64,000 nt of DNA from the NCBI GenBank assembly GCA_026004215.1, contig BPIR01000001.1, positions 768,566 through 832,565 of the forward strand. Direction: 5' to 3'. The DNA is from Candidatus Binatia bacterium. GTDB taxonomy: Bacteria; Desulfobacterota; Binatia; HRBIN30. A program made the translations under genes and the position numbers. How positions within the stretch are numbered: position 1 is the stretch's first letter; every line of letters starts with the position of its first letter. This document shows positions 8,409 through 18,324 of the stretch, in pieces. The notes under the pieces are model-generated. The model ran no database searches. It was not told where the DNA came from and worked only from the letters and a program-made list of their open reading frames with translations.

Positions 8409-9647
8409 ATGAACCCCGGCTTCCGCCAAAGTAAGGACGTGCAGCCTCAACTTCCGCAATCGAGTGGACCTTGCCTCCGCGAGAGCCCCACGCATAGCGA
8501 CCACCGCCTTGCCTCGCGGCGCTACCGTTACGTGGACTTTGCCTCGCCACGTTTGGCCGGTTTCCGCAATCACGCAGTCCCCGTTTGCCGGGTCGAGCAA
8601 ATGCTCCTGCAGTACGGGCCCGACGACTGCTTTGCCACGATTTTCTTTTTTTCCGAGGAAATTCTGCTCTACCTAGCCGAGCACCGCGTGGGCGGGCGAC
8701 CTTCGATCGCGGGGTTCGACGGCCGCATTTGGGCACCCTTCCTTCCGTTCGACATTGACGCGCAGCCGAGCCCCGATGGTCTGACTTCTGCTCTTCGCCT
8801 CACGCGCCAACTGTACTCTTTTCTCGCCAATCGCTGGCGCATCCCACACGCGGCCATTCACGCTTACTTCAGCGGCCACAAAGGCTTTCACCTCCTTCTC
8901 GACACGCGGGTTTTCGGACGCATTGCGCCGGCCAACGACCTGCATCGCATTTTCTCGTACCTGCGTTTACGAGTGCGACAGGCCTTGGGCGATGTGGAGC
9001 CAGGAGCTCGCTTCGACCTTGCGATCGGGGACAAAGTGCGCTTGCTCCGGCTGGCAAACTCGCGTCACCGCCAAACAGGCTTGTACAAGGTCCCCCTATC
9101 GCACGAGGAGCTGTTTTCCCTGGAGGCCGCCGATATGTCGCGGATCGCGCGCGAGCCGCGCCCGCTCGTACGGTCCCGTTACGCCGGCCTGTGGCCGGTG
9201 GAATCTGTGTACGCGGTCGAGATCGCTCGCACCATGTTTTTGCGGGCTAAAAAAATCGCCCGTCGGGGCCGAAGGCATCCCTATCGCTTTCCTCGTCCTC
9301 CCGGCGAGGTCCTATCGGCTCTCTGTCCAGCACGGCAGCACATGCTCACATCCGATGTCGCCCGTGGATTTCGTAACAATGTGGCCATCCGACTAGCATC
9401 GGCCTTGCGCCGCGCAGGATTCGACCAGACGCGAACGATCCAGGTACTACACGAATGGAACCGCAAGCTCACCGCACCGCTGCCGGAACGCGAGTTGCAC
9501 AGCGTGGTCCGCTCTGCATTCGCGCGCTCCTTCCCCTACGCCTATGGTTGCCACGACGAGGTCATTCAGCGGTTCTGCCCGTACCGGAACAATCTATTGG
9601 ACTGCGAGATTTATCGGCAACAGCACGCGGCACGTTTTGCCGACTGA
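8409..9647 (+). CDS. archaeo-eukaryotic-type primase (AEP) with PriCT-like C-terminal domain
   Basis: The protein is 412 aa if it starts at the ATG at 8409. It carries the three AEP active-site motifs in order: metal-binding DID (about residues 115-117 in PFDIDAQPS), SGHKGFH (about 155-161), and a third motif with FDLAIGD followed by RLLRLANSRH, the nucleotide-binding Arg/His strand. The C-terminal about 70 residues (GFRNNVAIRLASALRRAGF, then LHEWN and PLPERELHSVV) match the PriCT helical domain. A Cys/His tail (GCHDEV, RFCPYR, LLDC) may bind metal. AEPs synthesise RNA or DNA primers; those with PriCT usually sit on mobile elements, yet the neighbours here are core metabolic genes. The start is uncertain because no strong ribosome site is present. 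Confidence 0.8.
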   Translation: MNPGFRQSKDVQPQLPQSSGPCLRESPTHSDHRLASRRYRYVDFASPRLAGFRNHAVPVCRVEQMLLQYGPDDCFATIFFFSEEILLYLAEHRVGGRPSIAGFDGRIWAPFLPFDIDAQPSPDGLTSALRLTRQLYSFLANRWRIPHAAIHAYFSGHKGFHLLLDTRVFGRIAPANDLHRIFSYLRLRVRQALGDVEPGARFDLAIGDKVRLLRLANSRHRQTGLYKVPLSHEELFSLEAADMSRIAREPRPLVRSRYAGLWPVESVYAVEIARTMFLRAKKIARRGRRHPYRFPRPPGEVLSALCPARQHMLTSDVARGFRNNVAIRLASALRRAGFDQTRTIQVLHEWNRKLTAPLPERELHSVVRSAFARSFPYAYGCHDEVIQRFCPYRNNLLDCEIYRQQHAARFAD

Positions 9648-9687
9648 GGGCATTGTTCCAGCGGAACAAACAGGTAACCATACCCGC

Positions 9688-11085
9688 GTGAGGAACTTTC
9701 GCTTTTCGTCTCTGTTGCCGTGCAGCGCCGAGTTCGCCTATGCCTGGCACACGCGCGAAGGAGCCTTCGAGCGGCTCGCGCCTCCGTGGGTGAACCTCGA
9801 AGTCGAACGCCGCCAGGGAACCATCCACGAGGGGGAGGTCGTGTTGCGCCTGCCGGTGGGCCCTTTCCCCGTGCGATGGCACGCGCAACACTACGACGGA
9901 AAGCCTGGAGAGGAATTCCGGGATCGAATGGTCCGCGGACCTTTCGTGCATTGGGAACACGTGCATCGCTTCGTTGCTCTCGACAGCGACCACTGTCGCG
10001 CGGAAGACCACTTGACCTACCAACTGTTGCGTTGGCCTGAGGCACTGGATCGGGCCCTGGACGCCGCTTTTGTTCGCCGCGAGCTGCAGAGAATGTTCGC
10101 CTACCGCCACCGGGTGCTCGGTCATGACCTCCACTGGCATGCAACACTTTCGGCCGAGCCCATGACGTTTCTCGTCACCGGCGCCACTGGGCTCATTGGT
10201 TCGACTCTGTGCCCGTTTCTCTCTGCCGGGGGACACAAGGTCTTGCGTGCCACGCGCACCACGACCCTCTCCACCAGCGCCCCAGGTTGGAACCCTCGAA
10301 CCGGAGAGGTTCGGATCCCATCCAACGAGCGCGTAGACGCCATCGTGCATCTTGCCGGAGCGAACGTTGGGGAAAGCCGCTGGACGCCCGAGCGCAAGGC
10401 GGAGATTCGCTCCAGTCGCGTCGAGGCCACCGCCAGGCTCGCCGAGCACGTCGCAGGCTGGAAAACCCGGCCGCGCGTCTTCGTTGCCGCTTCGGCCATT
10501 GGCTTTTACGGCGACCGCGGGGCTCAGTGGTTGGACGAAGACTCGCCACCCGGACGCGGCTTTTTGCCGTCGGTGTGCCAGGAGTGGGAGGCTGCCGTCC
10601 GACCTTTGGAGGATGCCGGAGTTCGGGTGGTGCGACTGCGCATCGGGGTCGTGCTCACGCCCAAGGGCGGAGCCTTGAAACGACTGCTTTGGCCCTTTTG
10701 GCTGGGGTTGGGCGGCCGGACGGGCGACGGACGCCAATTCATGAGTTGGATTGCGCCCGATGACTTGGCTGCCGCCATTCTTTTTTGTGTGAAGAACGAG
10801 CGACTCCATGGCCCGGTGAACGCGGTGTCGCCGAATCCCGTGACCAACACGAGCTTCACCCGAGCCCTTGCGCGGGCCTTGCGGCGGCCCGCAGTGCTGC
10901 CACTGCCCGCGGCCGCGGTCCGACTGCTCTTCGGGGAGATGGGAGAAGAGCTTGTTCTGTCCAGTACTCGTGTCCGCCCGGCGCGACTGCTGGAGAGCGG
11001 CTTCCAGTTCCGGTATCCGACCGTGGACGCTGCTCTGGCGCACGTTCTCGGTGCTAGCAGGCGGGGGCCGAACTCGTTCCCATAG
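9688..11085 (+). CDS. SRPBCC domain fused to TIGR01777-type SDR epimerase
   Basis: A two-domain protein of 465 aa starting at GTG 9688. Residues 1 to about 155 are an SRPBCC/cyclase-like fold (FRFSSLLPCSAEFAYAWHTR, and VHWEHVHRF) thought to bind hydrophobic ligands. From the internal Met at residue 159 a complete SDR follows: the Rossmann motif VTGATGLIGSTL, HLAGANVGESRWT, and SAIGFYGD, ending in DUF1731 (the C-terminal part of YfcH/TIGR01777). SDR members of this family bind NAD(P) but have no firm substrate. The fusion suggests that the SRPBCC domain presents the ligand. It starts 41 nt after the primase stop, so co-transcription is possible. Confidence 0.85.
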   Translation: MRNFRFSSLLPCSAEFAYAWHTREGAFERLAPPWVNLEVERRQGTIHEGEVVLRLPVGPFPVRWHAQHYDGKPGEEFRDRMVRGPFVHWEHVHRFVALDSDHCRAEDHLTYQLLRWPEALDRALDAAFVRRELQRMFAYRHRVLGHDLHWHATLSAEPMTFLVTGATGLIGSTLCPFLSAGGHKVLRATRTTTLSTSAPGWNPRTGEVRIPSNERVDAIVHLAGANVGESRWTPERKAEIRSSRVEATARLAEHVAGWKTRPRVFVAASAIGFYGDRGAQWLDEDSPPGRGFLPSVCQEWEAAVRPLEDAGVRVVRLRIGVVLTPKGGALKRLLWPFWLGLGGRTGDGRQFMSWIAPDDLAAAILFCVKNERLHGPVNAVSPNPVTNTSFTRALARALRRPAVLPLPAAAVRLLFGEMGEELVLSSTRVRPARLLESGFQFRYPTVDAALAHVLGASRRGPNSFP

Positions 11086-11269
11086 GCCCAAACGCAAAAA
11101 CCACCCTTCTTCGCGCCTCCCAAACCGTGTATCCTTGGCGCGCTAAAGGGAGTGGATCGTGGTGGGCTTACGCTGCGACCGAGTCGGTACAGAGAACAGC
11201 CACGTAAAATTCCGTCGAGTTGCTTTCCTGTTCGTTCTTGTCATTGCTCTCAGCAGAGGAGGATTTGCT

Positions 11270-11749
11270 ATGGCGCTCAAGATCGAGTCTTCCGCGTTCG
11301 AACATCGCGGCTCCATCCCGGTGAAATACACCTGCGACGGCGACGACGTCTCTCCGCCCCTGACCTGGTCGGGCATTCCGGCAAACGCGAAGAGTTTGGT
11401 GTTGATCGTCGACGATCCCGATGCCCCGGATCCCGCTGCGCCGCGGATGACCTGGGTCCACTGGGTTCTCTACAACCTCCCGCCCGACAGCACAGGTTTG
11501 CCGGAAGCCGTCAAGAACAACCAGCTTCCGCCCGGTACGCGGGAAGGACTCAACGATTGGAAGCGTACCGGCTACGGAGGTCCTTGTCCTCCGATCGGCC
11601 GGCATCGTTACTTTTTCAAGCTGTATGCACTCGACACCGTGTTGCCCGATCTCGGCAGGCCCACCAAAGCGGACGTCGAGCGGGCAATGAAAGATCACGT
11701 CATCGAGCACGCCGAACTCATCGGCACGTACCAACGAGCGCGCCGCTGA
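11270..11749 (+). CDS. YbhB/YbcL (PEBP / Raf-kinase-inhibitor-like) protein
   Basis: A 159-aa phosphatidylethanolamine-binding-like protein. It has the conserved motifs KYTCDGDDVSPPLTWSGIP, VDDPDAPDPAAPRMTWVHW and GYGGPCPPIGRHRYFFKLYALD that make up the anion-binding pocket. Bacterial function is unknown. The ATG at 11270 follows a GAGGAGG site at 6-8 nt and gives the usual family length. The frame is open back to GTG 11159, and the extension contains a hydrophobic run (VAFLFVLVIALS), so an exported isoform cannot be excluded. Confidence 0.9.
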   Translation: MALKIESSAFEHRGSIPVKYTCDGDDVSPPLTWSGIPANAKSLVLIVDDPDAPDPAAPRMTWVHWVLYNLPPDSTGLPEAVKNNQLPPGTREGLNDWKRTGYGGPCPPIGRHRYFFKLYALDTVLPDLGRPTKADVERAMKDHVIEHAELIGTYQRARR

Positions 11750-11773
11750 ACGACTTTTGCGGTATCCGCCGGA

Positions 11774-13111
11774 CTAGGCTTCAGCCTCTTCGGCGGCCCG
11801 TTTTCTTTTTGCCTCCGCCTCCAGCGCGGGAAGATACGGCAGAAGCCAAATCAGCGCCGCGACCAGGAGCAGTGCGAACACCGTCGGAACGCAAGCCATC
11901 TCTAGGCGTCCGGCCAGGTTTCGCCCCAAAAAGCCGGGAGATAGTAAGTTGGGTAACGCCGCCGCTACCAAGCCGAGCGAGGCCCCACGTCTGGCACTGC
12001 TCGAGATCGGCGCGTGCCACCAGGCCGCGAACAACAGCATCGCCGGCAATACACTCACGGCCAGGTAGGCCTTCCACGTAACCGGCGAAAACACCGCTGT
12101 CGCTAGAAATACCACACTCCACTCGGCAACCTGCTGCCAACACCCAGGGTTGGCCACCCGTGCACGCCGCCAAAACGCAAGACCGAAGGAAACGAGCGTC
12201 AGAAAAACCGCAACGGTCACCACAGGCGACCCTGAGGAAGCGATGTCATGCGCACCTGGGGTGAGCAACGGAACCATTCCATGACCGAGCCAGCGATCCC
12301 ACATAGCCCACACCGACTGATTCAACCGGCCGACCCCCCAGCCTCCAGCAACACGCTCGTGCCAAGCGATCACGTAGTCCCAAAAACGGCCCCATCCGAA
12401 CACCAGAGCCGGACTGAAAGACAAGCCCAGGAAGGCAACCAGCGAGCTCCAGAATGCGGCCCAACGGCGGCGCCAAGCAAAATAGGCCACGAATGTCACC
12501 GGCATGAGCTTGATGGCCGCAGCGAGACCAACGAGCAGCCCCCCGTTGAGCCACCTGCCCTCTCGTTGCGCAGTTAACCCAGCGAGCACGAGAGCAAACA
12601 AAATCAAATTGATCTGCACATGATCGAAATTGCTGCTCACGTAACGCTCGCTGAGCAGCAGCGGCACAAAGATCCAGGGTGAGCTCACCGCCAAGCCCTG
12701 ACCGGGTGCCCAAGTCAGCCGGCGGTTGTACACCAACATGGCGCACAACCGTAAAATCCACCACACGCAGGCAAAGTTCAGAACAAACCACAACGCTCGG
12801 GCAACGTACGCGGTCGGTCGGGCCAACAACGCAAGCGGGACACACAGTAGGTTAAAGAACGGGGGCCAGGTATTGAACGCACCTGCAGAGCGGTAAGGGT
12901 GTTCCCCACGCAAGATGTGCTCTCCCACTGCAAGGTAGCCGGCGAAGTCACCCGCGTGATGAATGCGAATGAGGAACACGGCCACGACATACGCGACCAG
13001 GGCACGCCGCATCCAAATTTGCGCGGTGGGGGAGCTATCGAGCTCGATACACCACCGCCGCAATCGCTCGCTGGCGGCAAGCCCCATCGTGCCCTCGTTA
13101 CGACGACTCAT
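11774..13111 (-). CDS. GT87-like polyprenyl-phosphate-dependent mannosyltransferase (DUF2029)
   Basis: A 445-aa integral membrane protein with about ten hydrophobic segments. The N-terminal loop after the first helix contains HHAGDFAGYLAVGEHILRGEHPY, whose Asp and motif spacing match GT87 glycosyltransferases, followed by FNTWPPFFNLLCVPLA. Members transfer mannose from polyprenyl-phosphomannose to envelope glycolipids; the acceptor here is unknown. The C-terminus is Lys/Glu-rich and cytoplasmic. Its ATG overlaps the ROK stop codon by 4 nt (ATGA), so the two are translationally coupled. Confidence 0.8.
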   Translation of the reverse strand: MSRRNEGTMGLAASERLRRWCIELDSSPTAQIWMRRALVAYVVAVFLIRIHHAGDFAGYLAVGEHILRGEHPYRSAGAFNTWPPFFNLLCVPLALLARPTAYVARALWFVLNFACVWWILRLCAMLVYNRRLTWAPGQGLAVSSPWIFVPLLLSERYVSSNFDHVQINLILFALVLAGLTAQREGRWLNGGLLVGLAAAIKLMPVTFVAYFAWRRRWAAFWSSLVAFLGLSFSPALVFGWGRFWDYVIAWHERVAGGWGVGRLNQSVWAMWDRWLGHGMVPLLTPGAHDIASSGSPVVTVAVFLTLVSFGLAFWRRARVANPGCWQQVAEWSVVFLATAVFSPVTWKAYLAVSVLPAMLLFAAWWHAPISSSARRGASLGLVAAALPNLLSPGFLGRNLAGRLEMACVPTVFALLLVAALIWLLPYLPALEAEAKRKRAAEEAEA

Positions 13112-14007
13112 CGTCCTTCGAGATCGCGCGCAGCAAGCAGAGCCGCGCCAATGACCCCCGCGGAATCACCAAGAGCATGGCGCAAGATCGGTGCCCGAAA
13201 CTCGCCGCCGAACACATAGGCGGCCACAGCCTCCCGTCCAATCGTGTACAGCTCGTCGACATTCGATACGCCCCCGCCCAGCACGATGCAGTCGGGATCG
13301 ACAATGTTCACCACATTGGCCAGACCTCGACCAAAATGATCGAGAAAACTGCCAAGCACGCGAGCCGCTGCAGCTTCCCCTTCGCGCGCCGCACGCACGA
13401 CTTCGGGTAAAGGGGCACGAAACCCGCGCTCCCGCGCGGCATCTGCCTCGACCGCAGGCCCGGAAATTAGCGTTTCCACGCAGCCGGACGCGCCACAGTA
13501 ACACCGCGGTCCGCCGCTGACGATGCGGTGATGGCCCCACTCGCCTGCTAGGCGATGCGCGCCCCGCACGATCTCGCCACGGTACACGATGCCTCCACCG
13601 ACCCCAGTGCCGAGAATAACCCCGAAGACCAGCTCGTACCCCCGCGCCGCCCCGTGAAGTGCTTCGGCCCAAGTGAACAAATTGGCATCGTTTTCCAGTA
13701 TGACTTTGGTTTTGAGGGCTGTCTCCAGATCACGTTGCAATGGGCGGCCGTTGAGGCATGTCGTGTTGCAGTTTTTCATCGCTCCGTCGCGCAAGGAAAC
13801 AGCCCCGGGGGTGCCGATTCCAACCACGGCGGGTCGCGTGCCAGCCGCTTCGCAGCAAAGAGCGAACATGGAAGCGACCCGCTCCACGATGCGCTCGTAG
13901 CCTTCGTCACGCTGCGTGGGAATCCGCTCGCGGAAACGCACTTTGTGTTGCGTGTCGAGCACCACACCCTCAATTTTCGTACCGCCCAGGTCGATCCCGA
14001 TGAACAT
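13108..14007 (-). CDS. ROK family sugar kinase
   Basis: A 299-aa ROK protein starting MFIGIDLGGTKIEGVVLD, the phosphate-1 ATP motif. It also has GIGTPGAVSLRDG, NDANLFTWAEALHGAARG with the catalytic Asp, GTGVGGGIV, and the ROK zinc region (HHRIVSGGPRCYCGASGCVE, GxCxCGxxGCxE-like). These fit a fructokinase, glucokinase or N-acetyl-sugar kinase; substrate specificity cannot be called from sequence. The in-frame start 16 codons upstream is rejected because the glycine-rich motif should be N-terminal. It forms an ATGA-overlapping pair with the GT87 gene, hinting at a shared role in activating or placing a sugar. Confidence 0.9.
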   Translation of the reverse strand: MFIGIDLGGTKIEGVVLDTQHKVRFRERIPTQRDEGYERIVERVASMFALCCEAAGTRPAVVGIGTPGAVSLRDGAMKNCNTTCLNGRPLQRDLETALKTKVILENDANLFTWAEALHGAARGYELVFGVILGTGVGGGIVYRGEIVRGAHRLAGEWGHHRIVSGGPRCYCGASGCVETLISGPAVEADAARERGFRAPLPEVVRAAREGEAAAARVLGSFLDHFGRGLANVVNIVDPDCIVLGGGVSNVDELYTIGREAVAAYVFGGEFRAPILRHALGDSAGVIGAALLAARDLEGR

Positions 14008-14117
14008 GGCTCGGTGGGAGTGCTGTACTCGCCGCCGCCGTCGCCAGCAAGCCACCAGCGCACCAGCTCGCGTAGGCTACAGGAGCGGCTCACAAATCCC
14101 GCTCCACTGCTGGGGCC

Positions 14118-15425
14118 TCAGGCGTCGGACTCTGCAGGTGTTCCCGATCGGACTCCGAGTTGCCTCTGCGCTTCGAGGATGCGTGCCGGCAGGAATTCCG
14201 GCGGCCAAGGGCCCGGGTACGCCTCGTAGCGCCGCAAAAGTTGCCGGGCGACACTCACCTTGTGAACCTCGGTGGGGCCGTCGGCAATGCCCATAACGGG
14301 CACGGCCAGCCACCAGCGCATCAACGGAAGCTCGTTCGAGCAACCCAACGCTCCGTGGATTTGCACCGCGCGGCGAATGACGTCGTGCAACACTTCCGCC
14401 ATTTGAATCTTCGCAGCCGCGATGTATAGCCGCGCCTCTTCCCGGTGTCCTTGGTCGATGTGCCAGGCGGTATACAACACGAGCAGACGGAACTGCTCCA
14501 GTTGGACAAAAGAGTCCGCGATCATCTGTTGCACCAACTGCTTGTTCGCCAGCACCTCCCCTTGCACTTTGCGGCTCAACGCGCGCTCGCACATCATTTC
14601 GAGGGCCTTCTTCGCCATCGCTACCGTACGCATGGCGTGATGGATGCGCCCGCCACCGAGTCGTGCCTGGGCAATGGCAAAGCCCTCGCCTTCGCGCCCG
14701 AGCAGGTGATCCGCAGGAAGGCGGCAATTGTCGAACTCCACCAAGCAATGATGGCCGCTCCCGATCGGTTCGAGCCCCAATCCTGCGCGGCGAACGATCG
14801 TCATTCCCGGATGATTCGCGGGAACGAGAAACATCGAGGAGCCGCGGTGCACGGGAACATCGGGATTCGTGATGGCCATCACGATCAAGAAGTCCGCCAA
14901 GTCGGCGTGCGAGGCAAAGTATTTTTGTCCGTTCAGCACCCAACCGTCGCCATCGCGGATGGCGCGACACTGAAACCCGCTCGGATCGCTTCCCCCTTGC
15001 GGCTCGGTCATGGCAAAGCACGACACGATCTCGCCATCCAACAAAGGGGCAAGGTAGCGGCGCTTTTGTTCCTCGGTACCATACGCCGCAAGAATTTCGG
15101 CGTTCCCCGAATCCGGAGCTTGGCAGCCAAAAATCGTCGGCGCCCATTGAGAGCGGCCCAGGATTTCGTTCATCAGGGCCAATTTGACCTGGCCATACCC
15201 GGGCCCGCCAAGTTCGGGTCCCAAATGGCATGCCCACAAGCCCCGCCGCTTCACCTCCTCTTTGAGAGGTTGCGCCAGTGCCCGCAGCTCGGGGTTGCGG
15301 CGATCATACGGTGCTGCCGGGTCGGGGAACAAGACATCCAGAGGCTCGACGCGTTCGCGCACAAACGCGTCCATCCAGTCGAGTTTCTCCTGAAACTCGG
15401 GTTCGGTCGAGAAATCCCACGCCAT
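14118..15425 (-). CDS. acyl-CoA dehydrogenase (ACAD10/11-like)
   Basis: A 435-aa flavoprotein. It has CFAMTEPQGGSDPSGFQCRA (FAD/substrate loop), GWVLNGQKYFASHADLADF, and a C-terminal IHGALGCSNELPLMRWW followed by IADGPTEVHKVSVARQLL. The DGPTEVHK version of the base region is typical of ACAD10/11-like dehydrogenases rather than short/medium-chain enzymes. It oxidises an acyl-CoA, handing electrons to ETF. It is divergent from the acyl-CoA dehydrogenase/carboxylase operon with 120 bp between the starts, so a shared regulatory region is likely. Substrate unknown. Confidence 0.9.
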   Translation of the reverse strand: MAWDFSTEPEFQEKLDWMDAFVRERVEPLDVLFPDPAAPYDRRNPELRALAQPLKEEVKRRGLWACHLGPELGGPGYGQVKLALMNEILGRSQWAPTIFGCQAPDSGNAEILAAYGTEEQKRRYLAPLLDGEIVSCFAMTEPQGGSDPSGFQCRAIRDGDGWVLNGQKYFASHADLADFLIVMAITNPDVPVHRGSSMFLVPANHPGMTIVRRAGLGLEPIGSGHHCLVEFDNCRLPADHLLGREGEGFAIAQARLGGGRIHHAMRTVAMAKKALEMMCERALSRKVQGEVLANKQLVQQMIADSFVQLEQFRLLVLYTAWHIDQGHREEARLYIAAAKIQMAEVLHDVIRRAVQIHGALGCSNELPLMRWWLAVPVMGIADGPTEVHKVSVARQLLRRYEAYPGPWPPEFLPARILEAQRQLGVRSGTPAESDA

Positions 15426-15545
15426 AATCCGATTGCCTCCTCCGCCTCCGCCGTTTCCTAGCTGGCTCCGAAAGTCAATGGTGGTCCAGGTGTTTCCCGA
15501 AGGACGGTTGTTCGGTAGAAGAGCGGCCCACGGAGGACGCTAACA

Positions 15546-16703
15546 GTGAATTACGAGCCAGGCGCAGACATTTACGGGAGCCCCGAACACCGGGCATTTC
15601 GCGACAGCGTACGCCGTTTCGTCCAAACCGAGCTCGTGCCCCGCGCCCGAGAGTTCGACAAGATGGGACGCATCGACAAGTCATTGTATCGGAAAATGGG
15701 CGAGCTTGGCTTTCTGGGAATTCGTTACGACCCCAAGTATGGTGGGCTCGGCCTCGATTACTCTTACCAAGCGATTTTTCTCGAAGAAATAGCGCTGTGC
15801 GACAACGCCGGGGTGGCCATGGGAATTTCGGTGCAGACGGACATGGCCACACCCGCGCTCCACCGCTTCGGAAGCGAAGAGCTCAAGCAAAAGTATCTGG
15901 TGCCAGCGATCCGCGGCGAGATGGTGGCAGCCATTGCCGTCACCGAGCCTGCAGCCGGCTCCGACGTGGCTCGCATCCAAACGCGTGCCGTGCGCGACGG
16001 AGATTACTGGGTGATCAACGGCTCGAAGATGTACATTACCAATGCCGCGACCGCGGACTGGTTGTGTCTTCTTGCCGTCACCGACCCCGAGGCGGGCTAC
16101 AACGGCTTCACGCAAATCATTGTGCCTACGGACACGCCGGGGTTCAGTTACAAGCTGCTCGACAAGATTGGGAATGTCGGCTCGGACACGGGGCTTTTGT
16201 TTTTCGACGACGTCCGCGTTCCCGTCACGAACACCATTGGCGACCCCAGGCGGGGCTTTCAGCAACAAATGATGCAGTTTCAAGACGAGCGGATGGTGCC
16301 GGTGGTGATGTCGCCCGTGCAGGCACGGCAGCTTTGGGAGATCACCTTGCAACACTGCCAGCAGCGGATCGTCTTCGGAAAACCCTTGTCCAAGCACCAG
16401 GTCAACCAACACAAGTTCGTGGACATGCTCATTCAGATCACCGCCGCACAGGAGCTGGCGTACCGTTGCATTCGCTTGATGATGCAAGGTGTGGACGCCA
16501 CCAAGGAGATCTCCATGGCCAAAGTTTTCAACAGCAATATGCTCCAGTACGTCGCCACGACCTGCGTGCAACTTTTTGGAGGCGCCGGATACTGCTGGGA
16601 AAACCCAGCGGCGCGCGCCTTCGTCGACTCGCGCTTGCTCACCATTGGTGGCGGCGCCGACGAAGTGATGAAACAAATCGTAGCCAAGTTGCTGCAAATC
16701 TAG
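15546..16703 (+). CDS. acyl-CoA dehydrogenase, AtuD/citronellyl-CoA dehydrogenase-like
   Basis: A 385-aa acyl-CoA dehydrogenase with GTG start and a GGAGG site. Key segments are [49 protein letters not shown], and the C-terminal [20 protein letters not shown]. From memory, the IGGGADEVM ending and the [14 protein letters not shown] segment resemble Pseudomonas AtuD more than LiuA. It heads an operon with carboxyltransferase, biotin carboxylase and enoyl-CoA hydratase. This is the gene set needed to dehydrogenate, carboxylate and hydrate a beta-methyl-branched acyl-CoA (leucine or acyclic terpene route). The family is certain; the substrate is inferred. Confidence 0.9.
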   Translation: MNYEPGADIYGSPEHRAFRDSVRRFVQTELVPRAREFDKMGRIDKSLYRKMGELGFLGIRYDPKYGGLGLDYSYQAIFLEEIALCDNAGVAMGISVQTDMATPALHRFGSEELKQKYLVPAIRGEMVAAIAVTEPAAGSDVARIQTRAVRDGDYWVINGSKMYITNAATADWLCLLAVTDPEAGYNGFTQIIVPTDTPGFSYKLLDKIGNVGSDTGLLFFDDVRVPVTNTIGDPRRGFQQQMMQFQDERMVPVVMSPVQARQLWEITLQHCQQRIVFGKPLSKHQVNQHKFVDMLIQITAAQELAYRCIRLMMQGVDATKEISMAKVFNSNMLQYVATTCVQLFGGAGYCWENPAARAFVDSRLLTIGGGADEVMKQIVAKLLQI

Positions 16704-16714
16704 CCAAAAGAGCC

Positions 16715-18310
16715 ATGCCCGTTTTACCCACGCGCATCGATCCGAAGTCGGCAGCATTTCGGGAAAACTACCAAGCGATGCTGCAGCAGGTGCGCTATCT
16801 GCACGAGCAACTCGCGCTCGCTCGAGCCGGTGGCGGCGAAAAATACGTGCAACGGCACCGCGAGCGGGGCAAACTCCTCCCGCGGGAGCGAATCGAATTG
16901 CTTTTAGACCGGGACGCCCCTTTTCTCGAACTGTCGCCGCTGGCCGCCTGGGGAACCGAGTACACCGTCGGAGCGGGTGTGGTCACCGGCGTGGGTGTGG
17001 TGCGGGGTGTGGAATGCGTCGTGGTGGCCAACGACCCGACCGTCAAGGGTGGAGCCATCAATCCGTACGGACTCGAAAAAAGCCTGCGTGCGATCGAGAT
17101 CTCGGCAAAAAACCGCTTGCCTTTGGTTCATCTGACCGAGTCGGCGGGAGCGGACTTGCCGGTACAGTCGAAGATTTTCGTGCCCGGTGGGAAAACCTTC
17201 CGTGAAATCACCCGCCGCTCGGCGGAGCGCGTGCCCACCATTTGCGTCGTCTTCGGGAGCTCCACGGCCGGCGGCGCGTACGTACCGGGGATGTCGGACT
17301 ACGTGGTGATGGTCAAAGGCCAGGCTAAGGTGTTTCTCGGCGGGCCGCCGCTCGTCAAGATGGCCACCAACGAAGATGCGGACGAGGAAAGCCTGGGCGG
17401 GGCGGAGATGCACAGTCGGATCTCGGGTGTATCCGACTACCTGGCCGAGAACGAGCGCGATGCCATCCGCATTGCGCGGGAAATCGTCGCGCACTTGAAT
17501 TGGCGCAAGCTCGGCCAAGCGCGCATGCGCGCGGTCGAGGAGCCACGATACGACCCGGACGAATTGCTCGGGATTCCGTCCGCGGACTTGCGGCGGCCGT
17601 TCGAGGTCCGCGAGGTCATCGCGCGCATCGTGGACGGCTCGCAGTTCGAGGAGTTCAAGGCGAACTATGGCACCACGCTGGTAACCGGATGGGCCCACCT
17701 GCACGGTTATCCCATCGGAATCGTGGCCAACAACGGCATCCTGTTTTCGGATTCCTCCCAGAAAGCGGCCCAGTTTATTCAACTATGCAACAAGCTCGAC
17801 GTGCCGATCCTGTTCTTGCAAAACATCACGGGCTACATGGTGGGCGTGCAATACGAGCAAGGTGGGATCATCAAAGACGGCGCCAAGATGATCAATGCGG
17901 TCGCGAACTCCACGGTGCCGATGTTCACGGTGATGATTGGCAGCTCTTACGGGGCTGGAAACTACGGCATGTGCGGGCGCGCCTACGATCCCCGCTTTTT
18001 GTTTACCTGGCCCAACCACAAGATTGCAGTCATGGGCCCGGAGCAACTAGCTGGCGTGATGTCCATCGTACGGCGGCAGGCTGCGGAACGATCCGGACTG
18101 CCTTACGACGAGGAACAGGACCGAACGATCCGGCAAATGGTCGTGCAGCAAATGGAACAAGAATCCAATGCCTTTTACGCCACCGCGCGGCTGTGGGACG
18201 ATGGCATTATCGATCCGCGCGATACCCGAACGGTTCTGGGTATCGCGCTCAGCGCCGCCTTCAACAATGTGGTCAAAGGGTCGGACACCTTCGGGGTGTT
18301 TCGGATGTAG
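16715..18310 (+). CDS. acyl-CoA carboxylase beta subunit (carboxyltransferase, MCC/GCC type)
   Basis: A 531-aa carboxyltransferase subunit with both crotonase-like halves: [20 protein letters not shown] and [12 protein letters not shown] in the N-half, and [40 protein letters not shown] and [10 protein letters not shown] in the C-half. These are the oxyanion-hole glycine motifs of methylcrotonyl- and geranyl-CoA carboxylase beta chains. The segment between LPVQSKIF and VPTICVVFG is compact and lacks the FYNQANMS-like stretch I expect in methylcrotonyl enzymes, so a different or longer acyl-CoA is possible. It starts 11 nt after the dehydrogenase and is followed 14 nt later by the alpha subunit. 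Confidence 0.92.
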   Translation: MPVLPTRIDPKSAAFRENYQAMLQQVRYLHEQLALARAGGGEKYVQRHRERGKLLPRERIELLLDRDAPFLELSPLAAWGTEYTVGAGVVTGVGVVRGVECVVVANDPTVKGGAINPYGLEKSLRAIEISAKNRLPLVHLTESAGADLPVQSKIFVPGGKTFREITRRSAERVPTICVVFGSSTAGGAYVPGMSDYVVMVKGQAKVFLGGPPLVKMATNEDADEESLGGAEMHSRISGVSDYLAENERDAIRIAREIVAHLNWRKLGQARMRAVEEPRYDPDELLGIPSADLRRPFEVREVIARIVDGSQFEEFKANYGTTLVTGWAHLHGYPIGIVANNGILFSDSSQKAAQFIQLCNKLDVPILFLQNITGYMVGVQYEQGGIIKDGAKMINAVANSTVPMFTVMIGSSYGAGNYGMCGRAYDPRFLFTWPNHKIAVMGPEQLAGVMSIVRRQAAERSGLPYDEEQDRTIRQMVVQQMEQESNAFYATARLWDDGIIDPRDTRTVLGIALSAAFNNVVKGSDTFGVFRM

Positions 18311-18324
18311 CGAGGAGGTTCGGG

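Noticed and set aside
9562..11097. Minus-strand ORF of 511 codons opposite the SRPBCC-SDR gene
   Set aside because: Low-complexity translation; the plus frame has clear SRPBCC and Rossmann motifs.
15681..16757. Minus-strand ORF opposite the AtuD-like dehydrogenase
   Set aside because: Shadow of a well-conserved plus-strand gene.
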